This document shows positions 57,376-64,000 of a stretch of 64,000 nucleotides of DNA, piece after piece. The notes under the pieces were generated by a model. The model had not been told where the DNA came from. It was given only the letters and a program-made list of their open reading frames with translations, and searched no databases. Positions within the stretch are counted from its first letter, which is position 1; each line of letters begins with the position of its first letter. The stretch covers positions 2,149,036-2,213,035 of the forward strand of contig NZ_CP009516.1 of assembly GCF_000970285.1 (NCBI RefSeq), given 5' to 3'. The DNA comes from Methanosarcina horonobensis HB-1 = JCM 15518 (lineage in GTDB: Archaea > Halobacteriota > Methanosarcinia > Methanosarcinales > Methanosarcinaceae). The translations under genes and the position numbers were made by a program.

Positions 57376-57951
57376 TTAATTTCTATTATTTTTTCTACAT
57401 CTTCTTCGATAACCCGTATTCAGTATATTTTCTCTTAATTGCGGTATCGTTTTGTCGGTCCCTTTTTTCTGGCCGGTAGGCTGATTCAGGCGCCGGCGGT
57501 GCAGAGAGAAAACTGAAAGATTTCATTTCCAGGTGCCGGAACAGATCAAAGATTAATTAGAGATAGCAAAAACCCTGAAACCCCGAAAAGGAGAAGAGCA
57601 AAAACAAAAATAAAGGGAGTTTGTAAGAAAATAACCTCAAAGTGGAACATCGATGTTATCAATGAGTCTATCGAAAACTCTATTTTATGCCAGTTTTGTC
57701 ACCTGTTCTTCTCTATTCTTTAAACCTTTTTCTATTCTCCATACCATTATTTTATAAAGAAATTCATGTTTGTGGAGACATCTCAACTTGATAAGTTATT
57801 ACGTATTTTTCTAAGCTTTTATATAATTTAATGTGAAAGTAATATACAATTGAATGAAATATACAATTGAACCGGATGTTCAATTAAACCAAATTCCTGA
57901 AAAAAAGACTCAAACTTTTGAATCTCCTAACGATTTTTACTGTGATCCCCC
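57376..57951. repeat. Spacer with repeat copy 5 (about 57450-57570)
   Basis: TCCCTTTTTTCTGGCCGG, GCGCCGGCGG, TGCAGAGAGAAAACTGAAAG, ATTTCATTTCCAGG and GATTAATTAGAGATAG correspond to the left edge and the right half of copy 3 (GCAGAGAAAGAAAACTGAGG, ATTTCCTTTCGGG), so the middle is deleted here. The rest is AT-rich; TATACAATTGAATGAAATAT and a similar following block form a short direct repeat near 57843-57870. Confidence 0.45.
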
Positions 57952-59505
57952 ATGAAAGATAAGGACAACCGTTATATCCCGAACCCGAGGGAGTTCGCTC
58001 AGGAAATCGCAGAGGAAACCAGGATGCTTCGCAATGAAATAACTGGCGGAATTATGCGTATTTATTACCCTCTGGATTTCAGGCGCAATAACTCCCTGAA
58101 AAGCCTTAGCAATCAGCTCCGTGATTTGCTTGAAAAGAAACTCTGGCTGAAGATCCTCATAGGCATGGGGCTCGGCGTATTTCTGGGACTTTTTCTCGGA
58201 CCTTTTGGAGGGTATGTCGATCCCGTTTATGCAGAAATTATAGGCGAATGGATTGCTCTTCCTGGTTATATTTTTCTCGGTCTTTTGAAGATGATCGTAG
58301 TTCCGCTTGTTTTTGCCTCCATAATTTTAGGGGTAGCTTCAAGCCAGAGCATGAGCGCCCTGAAAAAGACAGGGGTCTCAACAGCCATTTATTTTGTAAT
58401 AACGACTGCAATTGCAACTGCTATTGGTCTAGGAATGGCACTTTATATTCGCCCCGGACAGTTCATAAGTGGAGATCTTATTGAGAGTGCAATGGGAAGT
58501 GAGGTTCAGGCAGGATCAATTGATTTGAGTTTCGATACTTCGATCCTGACTCTTCCCGCATCACTTATCGGAGGGCTCTTCCCTTCTAATCCTCTAGGGG
58601 CTCTGGTTAGTGGGGAAATGCTGCAGGTTGTGATTATTGCAATAATTATAGGTGTTGCTCTCGTGTCTCTGAATAAGGATCAGTCAACCCCAATGGTCAG
58701 CTTCCTTAATTCTGTTCAGGCTGTCTGTATGACTGTGGTCAAGTGGAGTATGAGTCTTGCCCCTATTGCAGTCTTCGGGCTACTTACCAAGTTTACCATC
58801 AAACTGGGTATCGAAGCCCTCCTCGGAATGGCAGTATACGTGGGTACGGTACTTGCAAGCCTGTTGCTCCTTATGTGCCTCAATCTCTTTATTGTCTCCG
58901 TTGTTGCAAGGTACAACCCATTTGAGTTTTTGAATGCTATCCGGGATGTTATGCTACTTGCTTTTTCCACTTCCAGCTCGGCTGCAGTCATGCCCTTATC
59001 CATCAAAACCGCAGAAGAAAGGTTAGGGGTCAGGCCTTCGATTTCACAGTTCGTAGTCCCTCTGGGAGCCACCGTAAACATGAACGGAACTGCGCTTTAT
59101 CAGGGCGTGGCTACAATCTTCCTGGCTGAAGTTTTCGGGATAGACCTAGGGCCTTTCCAGCTCCTTGTAGTTATGGTCATGGCTGTTGCAGCATCCATTG
59201 GAACGCCTTCGATTCCGGGAGTAGGAATTGTTGTCCTTGCCATGATTCTTAGCAGCGTGGGGATTCCTACAAGCGGGATAGCTCTCATAATGGGTGTTGA
59301 CAGAATTCTTGACATGAGCAGGACTGCAGTAAATGTGGCAGGAGACCTTGTGACCTGCAAGGTTATGGACCGCTGGGTCGGAGGAGAAGTTAAAGAAAAT
59401 GTCAATGAAATAGCCAATGTCGAAACTAAAGCATCTGAAGAGAAAATTGATGATAAAGTTAAAACAAACACTGATCTTACAGCTTCTGAAAGTTCGAGTG
59501 TTTGA
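57952..59505 (+). CDS. Dicarboxylate/amino acid:cation symporter (DAACS)
   Basis: The 517-residue protein has a ~60-residue charged N-terminal extension, then eight helices and two re-entrant loops of the GltP/DctA family: the serine-rich STSSSAAVMPLS, the conserved NMNGTA and the late GIPTSGIALIMGVDRILDM. It imports glutamate, aspartate or C4-dicarboxylates with H+ or Na+. A strong ribosome site is lacking before ATG 57952; the start at 58023 (MLRNEITGG) is an alternative. It is monocistronic. Confidence 0.92.
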   Translation: MKDKDNRYIPNPREFAQEIAEETRMLRNEITGGIMRIYYPLDFRRNNSLKSLSNQLRDLLEKKLWLKILIGMGLGVFLGLFLGPFGGYVDPVYAEIIGEWIALPGYIFLGLLKMIVVPLVFASIILGVASSQSMSALKKTGVSTAIYFVITTAIATAIGLGMALYIRPGQFISGDLIESAMGSEVQAGSIDLSFDTSILTLPASLIGGLFPSNPLGALVSGEMLQVVIIAIIIGVALVSLNKDQSTPMVSFLNSVQAVCMTVVKWSMSLAPIAVFGLLTKFTIKLGIEALLGMAVYVGTVLASLLLLMCLNLFIVSVVARYNPFEFLNAIRDVMLLAFSTSSSAAVMPLSIKTAEERLGVRPSISQFVVPLGATVNMNGTALYQGVATIFLAEVFGIDLGPFQLLVVMVMAVAASIGTPSIPGVGIVVLAMILSSVGIPTSGIALIMGVDRILDMSRTAVNVAGDLVTCKVMDRWVGGEVKENVNEIANVETKASEEKIDDKVKTNTDLTASESSSV

Positions 59506-59870
59506 TTCTTGAGACATCTAATCATCGAAATATTTACTCCTCAAGTAAAATTTTTTCTGACTTATTCTAATTTATTTTGGCAAAATCTTAAATTAATTTA
59601 AAATGAAGTCCTGGATTGCTGTGTTCAATGAACTCTCAGGAGTCAGGGTTAATGACTGGCTGCGACTGCAGGTTTTAAACGAATTCTCAGATTCATACAC
59701 TTATAAAAAATATTTTCTCACATTAATAAAAATCTTTTTATTCGTTAATATTCTATATTTCTCCGGGCAATTTGTCATCATTTAAAATTATAATTTGTCA
59801 AATGCTCTGTTTACGGCACCTTACTTATGGGCTAAGAAAGGTGCTTAAGTGGTAGATGTGGTGATGTTCA
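59506..59870. other. Spacer with an unconvincing 60-codon frame
   Basis: The frame 59603-59785 has no ribosome site or recognised family. A GGTGATG ribosome site near 59860 serves the next gene. Nothing else is supported. Confidence 0.25.
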
Positions 59871-60599
59871 TTGAAAAAAGGAAGAAACCTTTTACTCTTA
59901 GCGGCAGCTTTGCTCTGTCTCGCAACATTTTTTACAGGTTCGGCAGAACCTCAATCCCCTCATGTCTGGAATGTGGATGATGATATGGCTGATTTTCCAA
60001 ACGCAGATTTTACCTCTATCAGTGTTGCGGTTGATGAAGCACATCCAGGCGATACGATCCTCATACACCCGGGGACGTATGCAGAGAAGATTGTTGTGGA
60101 AAAGAGCCTGAAAATAATAGCCGATCCTGAAACCTCTCCCAGCCAGGTAATCATACAGGGAATCCCGGGATCTGAGGAAATTTTCCTGGTGACTGCAGAT
60201 TCAGTTGAAATCAGCGGTTTTACTCTTACTGGCACCAGCTGTGATGTAGGGATTTACCTTAACAGGGTAACCGGAAACATAGTTAGCAATAATATCATCG
60301 AGGGAACCATAAACGGGATAGTGCTTATGAAAGCAAACTCCAATACCGTCGAAGACAACACCGTGCGTTTCACGCAGGCTTGCGGGATTTCTCTTAGCGG
60401 GTCGGATGAAAACCGGTTACTTCGGAATGAAATAACCGGCAATTCTCAGGGCATTTGTCTGCTGAATTCAAAGAACAACCTGCTCGGTGAAAACAACATT
60501 GTGGATAACCATAAGGGTTTCTATCAGGAAATGTGTGCCGATAATACGCTCTCGAACAATCGGATATACGGCAACAAACATAACTTCAAAATTTTTTAA
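59871..60599 (+). CDS. Small secreted NosD-like beta-helix protein
   Basis: The TTG start at 59871 follows GTGGTGATG. The 242-residue protein has a signal peptide (LLLLAAALLCLATFFTGSA) and a short right-handed beta-helix with the opening DFTSISVAVDEAHPGDTILI and NosD-type rungs (NSNTVEDNTVRFTQACGISL). Related domains bind carbohydrates or metals. It has no PGF anchor, unlike the two large surface proteins, so it may be free or cell-wall associated. The frame is complete. Confidence 0.8.
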   Translation: MKKGRNLLLLAAALLCLATFFTGSAEPQSPHVWNVDDDMADFPNADFTSISVAVDEAHPGDTILIHPGTYAEKIVVEKSLKIIADPETSPSQVIIQGIPGSEEIFLVTADSVEISGFTLTGTSCDVGIYLNRVTGNIVSNNIIEGTINGIVLMKANSNTVEDNTVRFTQACGISLSGSDENRLLRNEITGNSQGICLLNSKNNLLGENNIVDNHKGFYQEMCADNTLSNNRIYGNKHNFKIF

Positions 60600-60656
60600 T
60601 TATACGATCTTACATCTCTTTGAGATCCCCCGGGCTGTAACAGCTTCAAGGGATTT

Positions 60657-62420
60657 TCAAACACCTCTTTTTTCTCTGTACATTTCGATCGCTTTTCTGA
60701 CTCTTTCTTCTTCAAGCTTCCCTGTAGTAGAGGCTGTTTCAAAAAACCTTTTCGGGAGGGTAAGGTTTTCAAACTTAAAACCGAATTTCTTTTTCAGTTC
60801 GTATTTTTTCCTGAAAATGTCCTTTCCCAGTTCTTTTAATTCCTCTTCGGTTCTTTCTATCCCTATAGACTTAAGGGCCAGGATTATGTTTTCGTATGTG
60901 TAAACATTTCTGGCAAAAAGGCAGGAAACCATGCAATTCAGGATATTTCTGCGGTCCTCTTCATCGATTACATATTCAACTATTTGCTCGTCGGAAAGCG
61001 GACGGTTGAAAGCAGCCTGGTCTGCTGCATAGCCTGCGTTATCCAGGTGAGAATGCCGGGCTCCAACAGAAAGCCCAAGCACGTTTCCAAGCCCTGTGTG
61101 GTATCCTGGAATCTCCAGCCCACCCAGCCGGATGGCAAAATCTTCCCCCCCATATTTCTTTGAGGCATAGTCCACACCTTTTCCAAGGGCTTTATAGAAT
61201 TCATTAGGAGCCTGGACTACAAGCTCTATTGCCCTGAGGTAAGCGGCTTTATCTCCCCAGGACAGTTTAAGCCCCATGGTCTCTTCGGTGGAGATTTTTC
61301 CTCGCTGCTGCATCTCCGTAGCCCAGGCAAGCACCACTCCCATACTGATTATATCGACCCCGGCTTTTTCGCAGGCATCAATAAGTTCGAGCACGGCTTC
61401 AGGGTCCGCCACTCCAAGGTTCGAACCAAGAGCATAGATCAGTTCAAAATCATAGGAGATATTCAGGGTTTCGTACTCATGAGCTTTTGAGAACTGGCGC
61501 TTTAGCATAGCTATGTGAACGCAGCCTATGGGGCAGCCTGCACAGGAAACCCGCCGGATAAGGTATTTATCCGCAAAAATCTCTCCCGATATCGTTTCGG
61601 CTCCTTCGAAAGAAGCTTCCTGCAGGTTTCGGGTAGGAAGGCCTTTGAGTTCGTTTAAGACCAGGATATTTTCACTTGTGCCCAAGTTATGGTACTTCTC
61701 GGTAAGTCCTGTTTTCACAATTGTATCATAAAGCATGCTTACAGTCTTTCTGTAGGCCTTGTGTTCAGGGCTTTTTATCTCCCTGTTTCCGGAAATAAGA
61801 AGTGCTTTAAGTTTTTTTGCTCCAAAAACGGTCCCTATTCCGAGGCGCCCGAAGTGGCGGTAGGTATCAACATTAACACTTGCATACGTGATCCCTTTTT
61901 CCCCAGCAGGCCCTATCCGGATAATACTGCGCCTGCCGGCTCCGGGCTCCACTTCGCGGAGAATTTTCCCCACATCAATTGCTGAAGATAGGTGCCATAT
62001 GGAAGATGCGTCCCTGAAAGTAACCTTATCATCGTGAACTGCCACATAAACAGGGTATCTGGAAGCCCCTTTGATAACAATTGTTTCGTATCCCGAATAA
62101 CGCATGGACATAGCAAGGTGGCCGCCTGCGTAGGATTCGCCCAATTCTCCGTTAAGAGGAGAACGGAATAATGCAACGGTTTTGGTGCAGGTTGGATATA
62201 CACCTGATAGAGGTCCCGTACTGAGAATTATTGGCATTTCAGGATCTAGAGGTCCTGTTCCCTCTTTATATTCTTCAAGCATGAGGTTTGTGGCAACCCC
62301 TATACCTCCAAGATACTTTTCATAAAGATCCGGCCTTTCTTCAATATGATAACTCTGGCTGGTCAGGTCAATATAAAGTACATTTGTAAGACCTGGAATA
62401 GCATATTGTTCTGTTGTCAT
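60657..62420 (-). CDS. aor: Aldehyde:ferredoxin oxidoreductase-family tungsten enzyme
   Basis: The 587-residue protein follows the AOR fold: LGGIGVATNLMLEEY at the start, PTCTKTVALFRSPLNGELGE, RIGPAGEKGITYASVNVD for the pterin site, and a 4Fe-4S cluster with Cys293, Cys296, Cys300 (SCAGCPIGC) and a later Cys (ILNCMVSC). These enzymes oxidise aldehydes to acids with ferredoxin, using a tungsten bis-pterin cofactor; the substrate of this copy is not known. Its start overlaps the upstream ferredoxin by four bases, so the two are translated together. Confidence 0.93.
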   Translation of the reverse strand: MTTEQYAIPGLTNVLYIDLTSQSYHIEERPDLYEKYLGGIGVATNLMLEEYKEGTGPLDPEMPIILSTGPLSGVYPTCTKTVALFRSPLNGELGESYAGGHLAMSMRYSGYETIVIKGASRYPVYVAVHDDKVTFRDASSIWHLSSAIDVGKILREVEPGAGRRSIIRIGPAGEKGITYASVNVDTYRHFGRLGIGTVFGAKKLKALLISGNREIKSPEHKAYRKTVSMLYDTIVKTGLTEKYHNLGTSENILVLNELKGLPTRNLQEASFEGAETISGEIFADKYLIRRVSCAGCPIGCVHIAMLKRQFSKAHEYETLNISYDFELIYALGSNLGVADPEAVLELIDACEKAGVDIISMGVVLAWATEMQQRGKISTEETMGLKLSWGDKAAYLRAIELVVQAPNEFYKALGKGVDYASKKYGGEDFAIRLGGLEIPGYHTGLGNVLGLSVGARHSHLDNAGYAADQAAFNRPLSDEQIVEYVIDEEDRRNILNCMVSCLFARNVYTYENIILALKSIGIERTEEELKELGKDIFRKKYELKKKFGFKFENLTLPKRFFETASTTGKLEEERVRKAIEMYREKRGV

Positions 62421-62935
62421 TTTTCCTCCCCGGATTCCTTTTCCCCGTAAAGTTCCTTATGGGATGCAGTAGGGCTAACCGGACTTGTATCTTCGACCGG
62501 GCCTGTATCGGTTACTATTATTTCTCCGCTATCTTCGACTTCAATCATTTCCAGTACATCATGGGGGCAGAATTTCGGGCAGACTCCGCAGTGTTTGCAA
62601 ATAACCGCTTTTTTCTCCGCATCCAGATGGATAGCCCCCATTATGCAGGCTTCCATACAGTTTCCGCAACCATCGCAGATTTCTTTGTTAAGATCGACTC
62701 CTCCCCCTTTCCGTTTTGTCAATGCGCCAAGAGGGCAGGCTCTCATGCAAGGAGGGTCTACACACGCATGACAGACAATTTGAACATAAGGAGTTTCGAT
62801 TCCGCCCTTTGTCTGGATGTCAATTCGGCTGTTTTTCAGAGATATGGTGTCGTACCACGTCCTTGCGCAGGCCATCATGCAGGAGTAACAGCCTATGCAA
62901 CGTGCCGGGTTTGCGACTTTTAACCTTTTTGCCAT
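62417..62935 (-). CDS. Polyferredoxin partner of AOR
   Basis: The 172-residue protein has four 4Fe-4S motifs: CIGCYSCMMAC, CHACVDPPCMRACP, CDGCGNCMEAC and CKHCGVCPKFCP, in the order typical of AOR/DMSO-reductase-like electron-transfer subunits. It ends with an acidic Thr/Ser/Glu tail. It should take electrons from the AOR and hand them to ferredoxin or another carrier. It is the first gene of the two-gene operon (ATGA overlap). Confidence 0.92.
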   Translation of the reverse strand: MAKRLKVANPARCIGCYSCMMACARTWYDTISLKNSRIDIQTKGGIETPYVQIVCHACVDPPCMRACPLGALTKRKGGGVDLNKEICDGCGNCMEACIMGAIHLDAEKKAVICKHCGVCPKFCPHDVLEMIEVEDSGEIIVTDTGPVEDTSPVSPTASHKELYGEKESGEEK

Positions 62936-63139
62936 TGCTTTCCCACTCTGGAGTCCCTTTTATAAAAAATAGTTCCCTCAGTTTATATAATGTGGCATTG
63001 AAATGCCACAGCATTCGAGCACCGAATTTATTAAGATTTTAAAAACGGCAAGGATTTCCTGTGTGTAAAATTTTCTATGTAATATATTAAGGCAGTGTTA
63101 TAAGAAACCATTCCACGAATACAAATAGAAAGGTCTTTA
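62936..63139. promoter_or_regulatory. Promoter region of the AOR operon and the small membrane gene
   Basis: Divergent spacer. ATATAATG-type sequences on the minus strand near 62980-62995 could be the AOR promoter. TGTAATATATTAAGG (about 63076-63090) may be the TATA box of the plus-strand gene at 63140. Confidence 0.35.
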
Positions 63140-63346
63140 TTGTCTGATCACATAAATAGGATAGCGGATTCCGGTTTGTCGAATCGCCGAAAAAATAGTT
63201 ATCGGAGATATTTGGTCTGGAAGATTCGTATGCAGCAAGATGAAATTATACAGCACAATAAAATGATGCAACAAAACAAGGTGATAATTGGCACTTTCGG
63301 CGTATTGTTTATTTTGTTAGCGCTAGTCAGTCTGTACTTGATCTGA
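63140..63346 (+). CDS. Small hypothetical membrane protein
   Basis: The TTG start at 63140 follows AAAGGTC. The 68-residue product has a charged, Asn/Gln-rich N-terminal half (QQDEIIQHNKMMQQNK) and one C-terminal membrane helix (VIIGTFGVLFILLALVSLYL). I do not recognise the family. A coiled-coil plus tail-anchor design is suggested. Its small size and weak start make it uncertain, but the hydrophobic pattern is convincing. Confidence 0.5.
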   Translation: MSDHINRIADSGLSNRRKNSYRRYLVWKIRMQQDEIIQHNKMMQQNKVIIGTFGVLFILLALVSLYLI

Positions 63347-64000
63347 CCTCAAAACCCTTTTGGGTAAGGATAGTTCAGATACAAACAAACCGTCGTAAAC
63401 ATGGAACCGGATATTTTCTATATGGTTCCATCAGTTACCTGAAGTTCATCCTGGATCTCAGGAAGTCCAAAGTTCCCTGAACTTTTCCTGACAGGTCTAC
63501 AGGTTGATAATCGTTCCAGTTTGGCCGGCCCGGCAGAGGACGTTGTAGAAAAATGGCCATGGCTTAAAATAGCGGAACATAACTCATCATTCACTTTATT
63601 CCACGCCCTGAAAAGAAGCCCCGAGAAGAAGATGTTGCTGCAAAAAAGGGTTTTAAGAGGCTGGAGGAAGGTGCAAAGACAGGAAGTATGCAGGGAAGTG
63701 TGAACCTGCAAAAGAGTAATCGTGGAGATGCCCTGAGAGACGAGGAGACGAAAAAGGATTTCATTTTTTCCTTGATTTCAGGGTACTATTTTCGAACAGA
63801 ATTTTTCCGAGTCATCGTTTTTAAGAACTGCATGTTTCAGGATCACTTTTCTGGATATAACATTTTCAGATAAAAATAGTTCAGGCTCTAAAAGCTAAAA
63901 AAAAACCGTTTCCTTACTCTTTTAAATTAGTGAACTGTACAAAAAAATTTGCCATTGAGTAAGAATAGAAAGCTTTTTATCCTTATTTTACATAAATAAT
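63347..64000. other. End region with a hairpin and no firm gene
   Basis: The perfect 8-base arms ATGGAACC and GGTTCCAT (about 63400-63431) could form a terminator-like hairpin after the small gene. Beyond it, overlapping frames of 60-97 codons on both strands show no recognisable family or ribosome site. The plus-strand region 63520-63760 is rich in Lys/Arg/Glu codons in two frames and may be a decayed gene. Confidence 0.3.

Overview
The window looks like a chromosomal segment of a Methanosarcina-type methanogenic archaeon. The evidence is moderate-to-low GC with AT-rich spacers, archaeal TATA boxes and GGAGG-type ribosome sites, an HdrABC/MvhD heterodisulfide-reductase operon, archaeal D-aminoacyl-tRNA deacylase, PGF-pre-PGF/PGF-CTERM surface proteins, IS200-type TnpA elements and a UAG codon inside a conserved domain. 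No tRNA, rRNA or CRISPR array was recognised.

Layout. 0-4 kb is decayed: a P-type H+-ATPase remnant, a chagasin-like inhibitor remnant, an intact VOC gene and a broken glycosidase. 4-16.8 kb is mostly intact: an ATP-grasp protein, a FAS1 lipoprotein, a SpoIIAA-like protein, an ABC exporter pair, a zinc-finger stub, two tandem SDRs, a phosphoribosyltransferase, the PiT/DUF47 phosphate operon, an EamA transporter and a lipoprotein alpha/beta hydrolase. 17-25.6 kb holds a DUF3160 lipoprotein, a GDYXXLXY/DUF2157 pair, a MarR/MATE efflux operon, a tiny cysteine-rich protein and D-aminoacyl-tRNA deacylase. 25.7-28.3 kb is mobile and non-coding: an amber-interrupted primase/helicase C-terminus, a dead IS200 copy and a candidate structured RNA.

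28.3-36.3 kb is the metabolic core, a minus-strand operon hdrC-hdrB-hdrA-mvhD-fdhB/frhB-like-fdhA/NuoG-like. It suggests a soluble flavin-based electron-bifurcating Hdr complex in which an F420-type flavoprotein, rather than a hydrogenase, delivers electrons. Its HdrA is about 1014 residues with two FAD modules. Its molybdopterin-family subunit keeps the 4Fe-4S cysteines but lacks the metal-ligating Cys/Sec region, so it is probably structural or electron-relaying, as NuoG is.

37-48 kb contains a second dead IS200 copy, a large soluble PAS histidine kinase with an internal 277-residue duplication, and a graveyard of secreted proteins. 48.7-57.3 kb carries two giant tandem beta-helix surface proteins with nearly identical 3' ends and similar leaders. 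58-64 kb has a dicarboxylate symporter, a small NosD-like protein and an aldehyde:ferredoxin oxidoreductase with its polyferredoxin.

Two patterns cut across the window. First, at least a dozen genes are broken, almost all accessory, secreted or mobile, while metabolic genes are intact. Second, a degenerate intergenic repeat family (five copies seen, all on the + strand) and IS200 end hairpins are scattered between genes. The strongest candidates for undescribed biology are the Hdr/F420/NuoG-like operon, the UAG-interrupted winged-helix gene, the structured RNA at about 28.0 kb and the intergenic repeat family.
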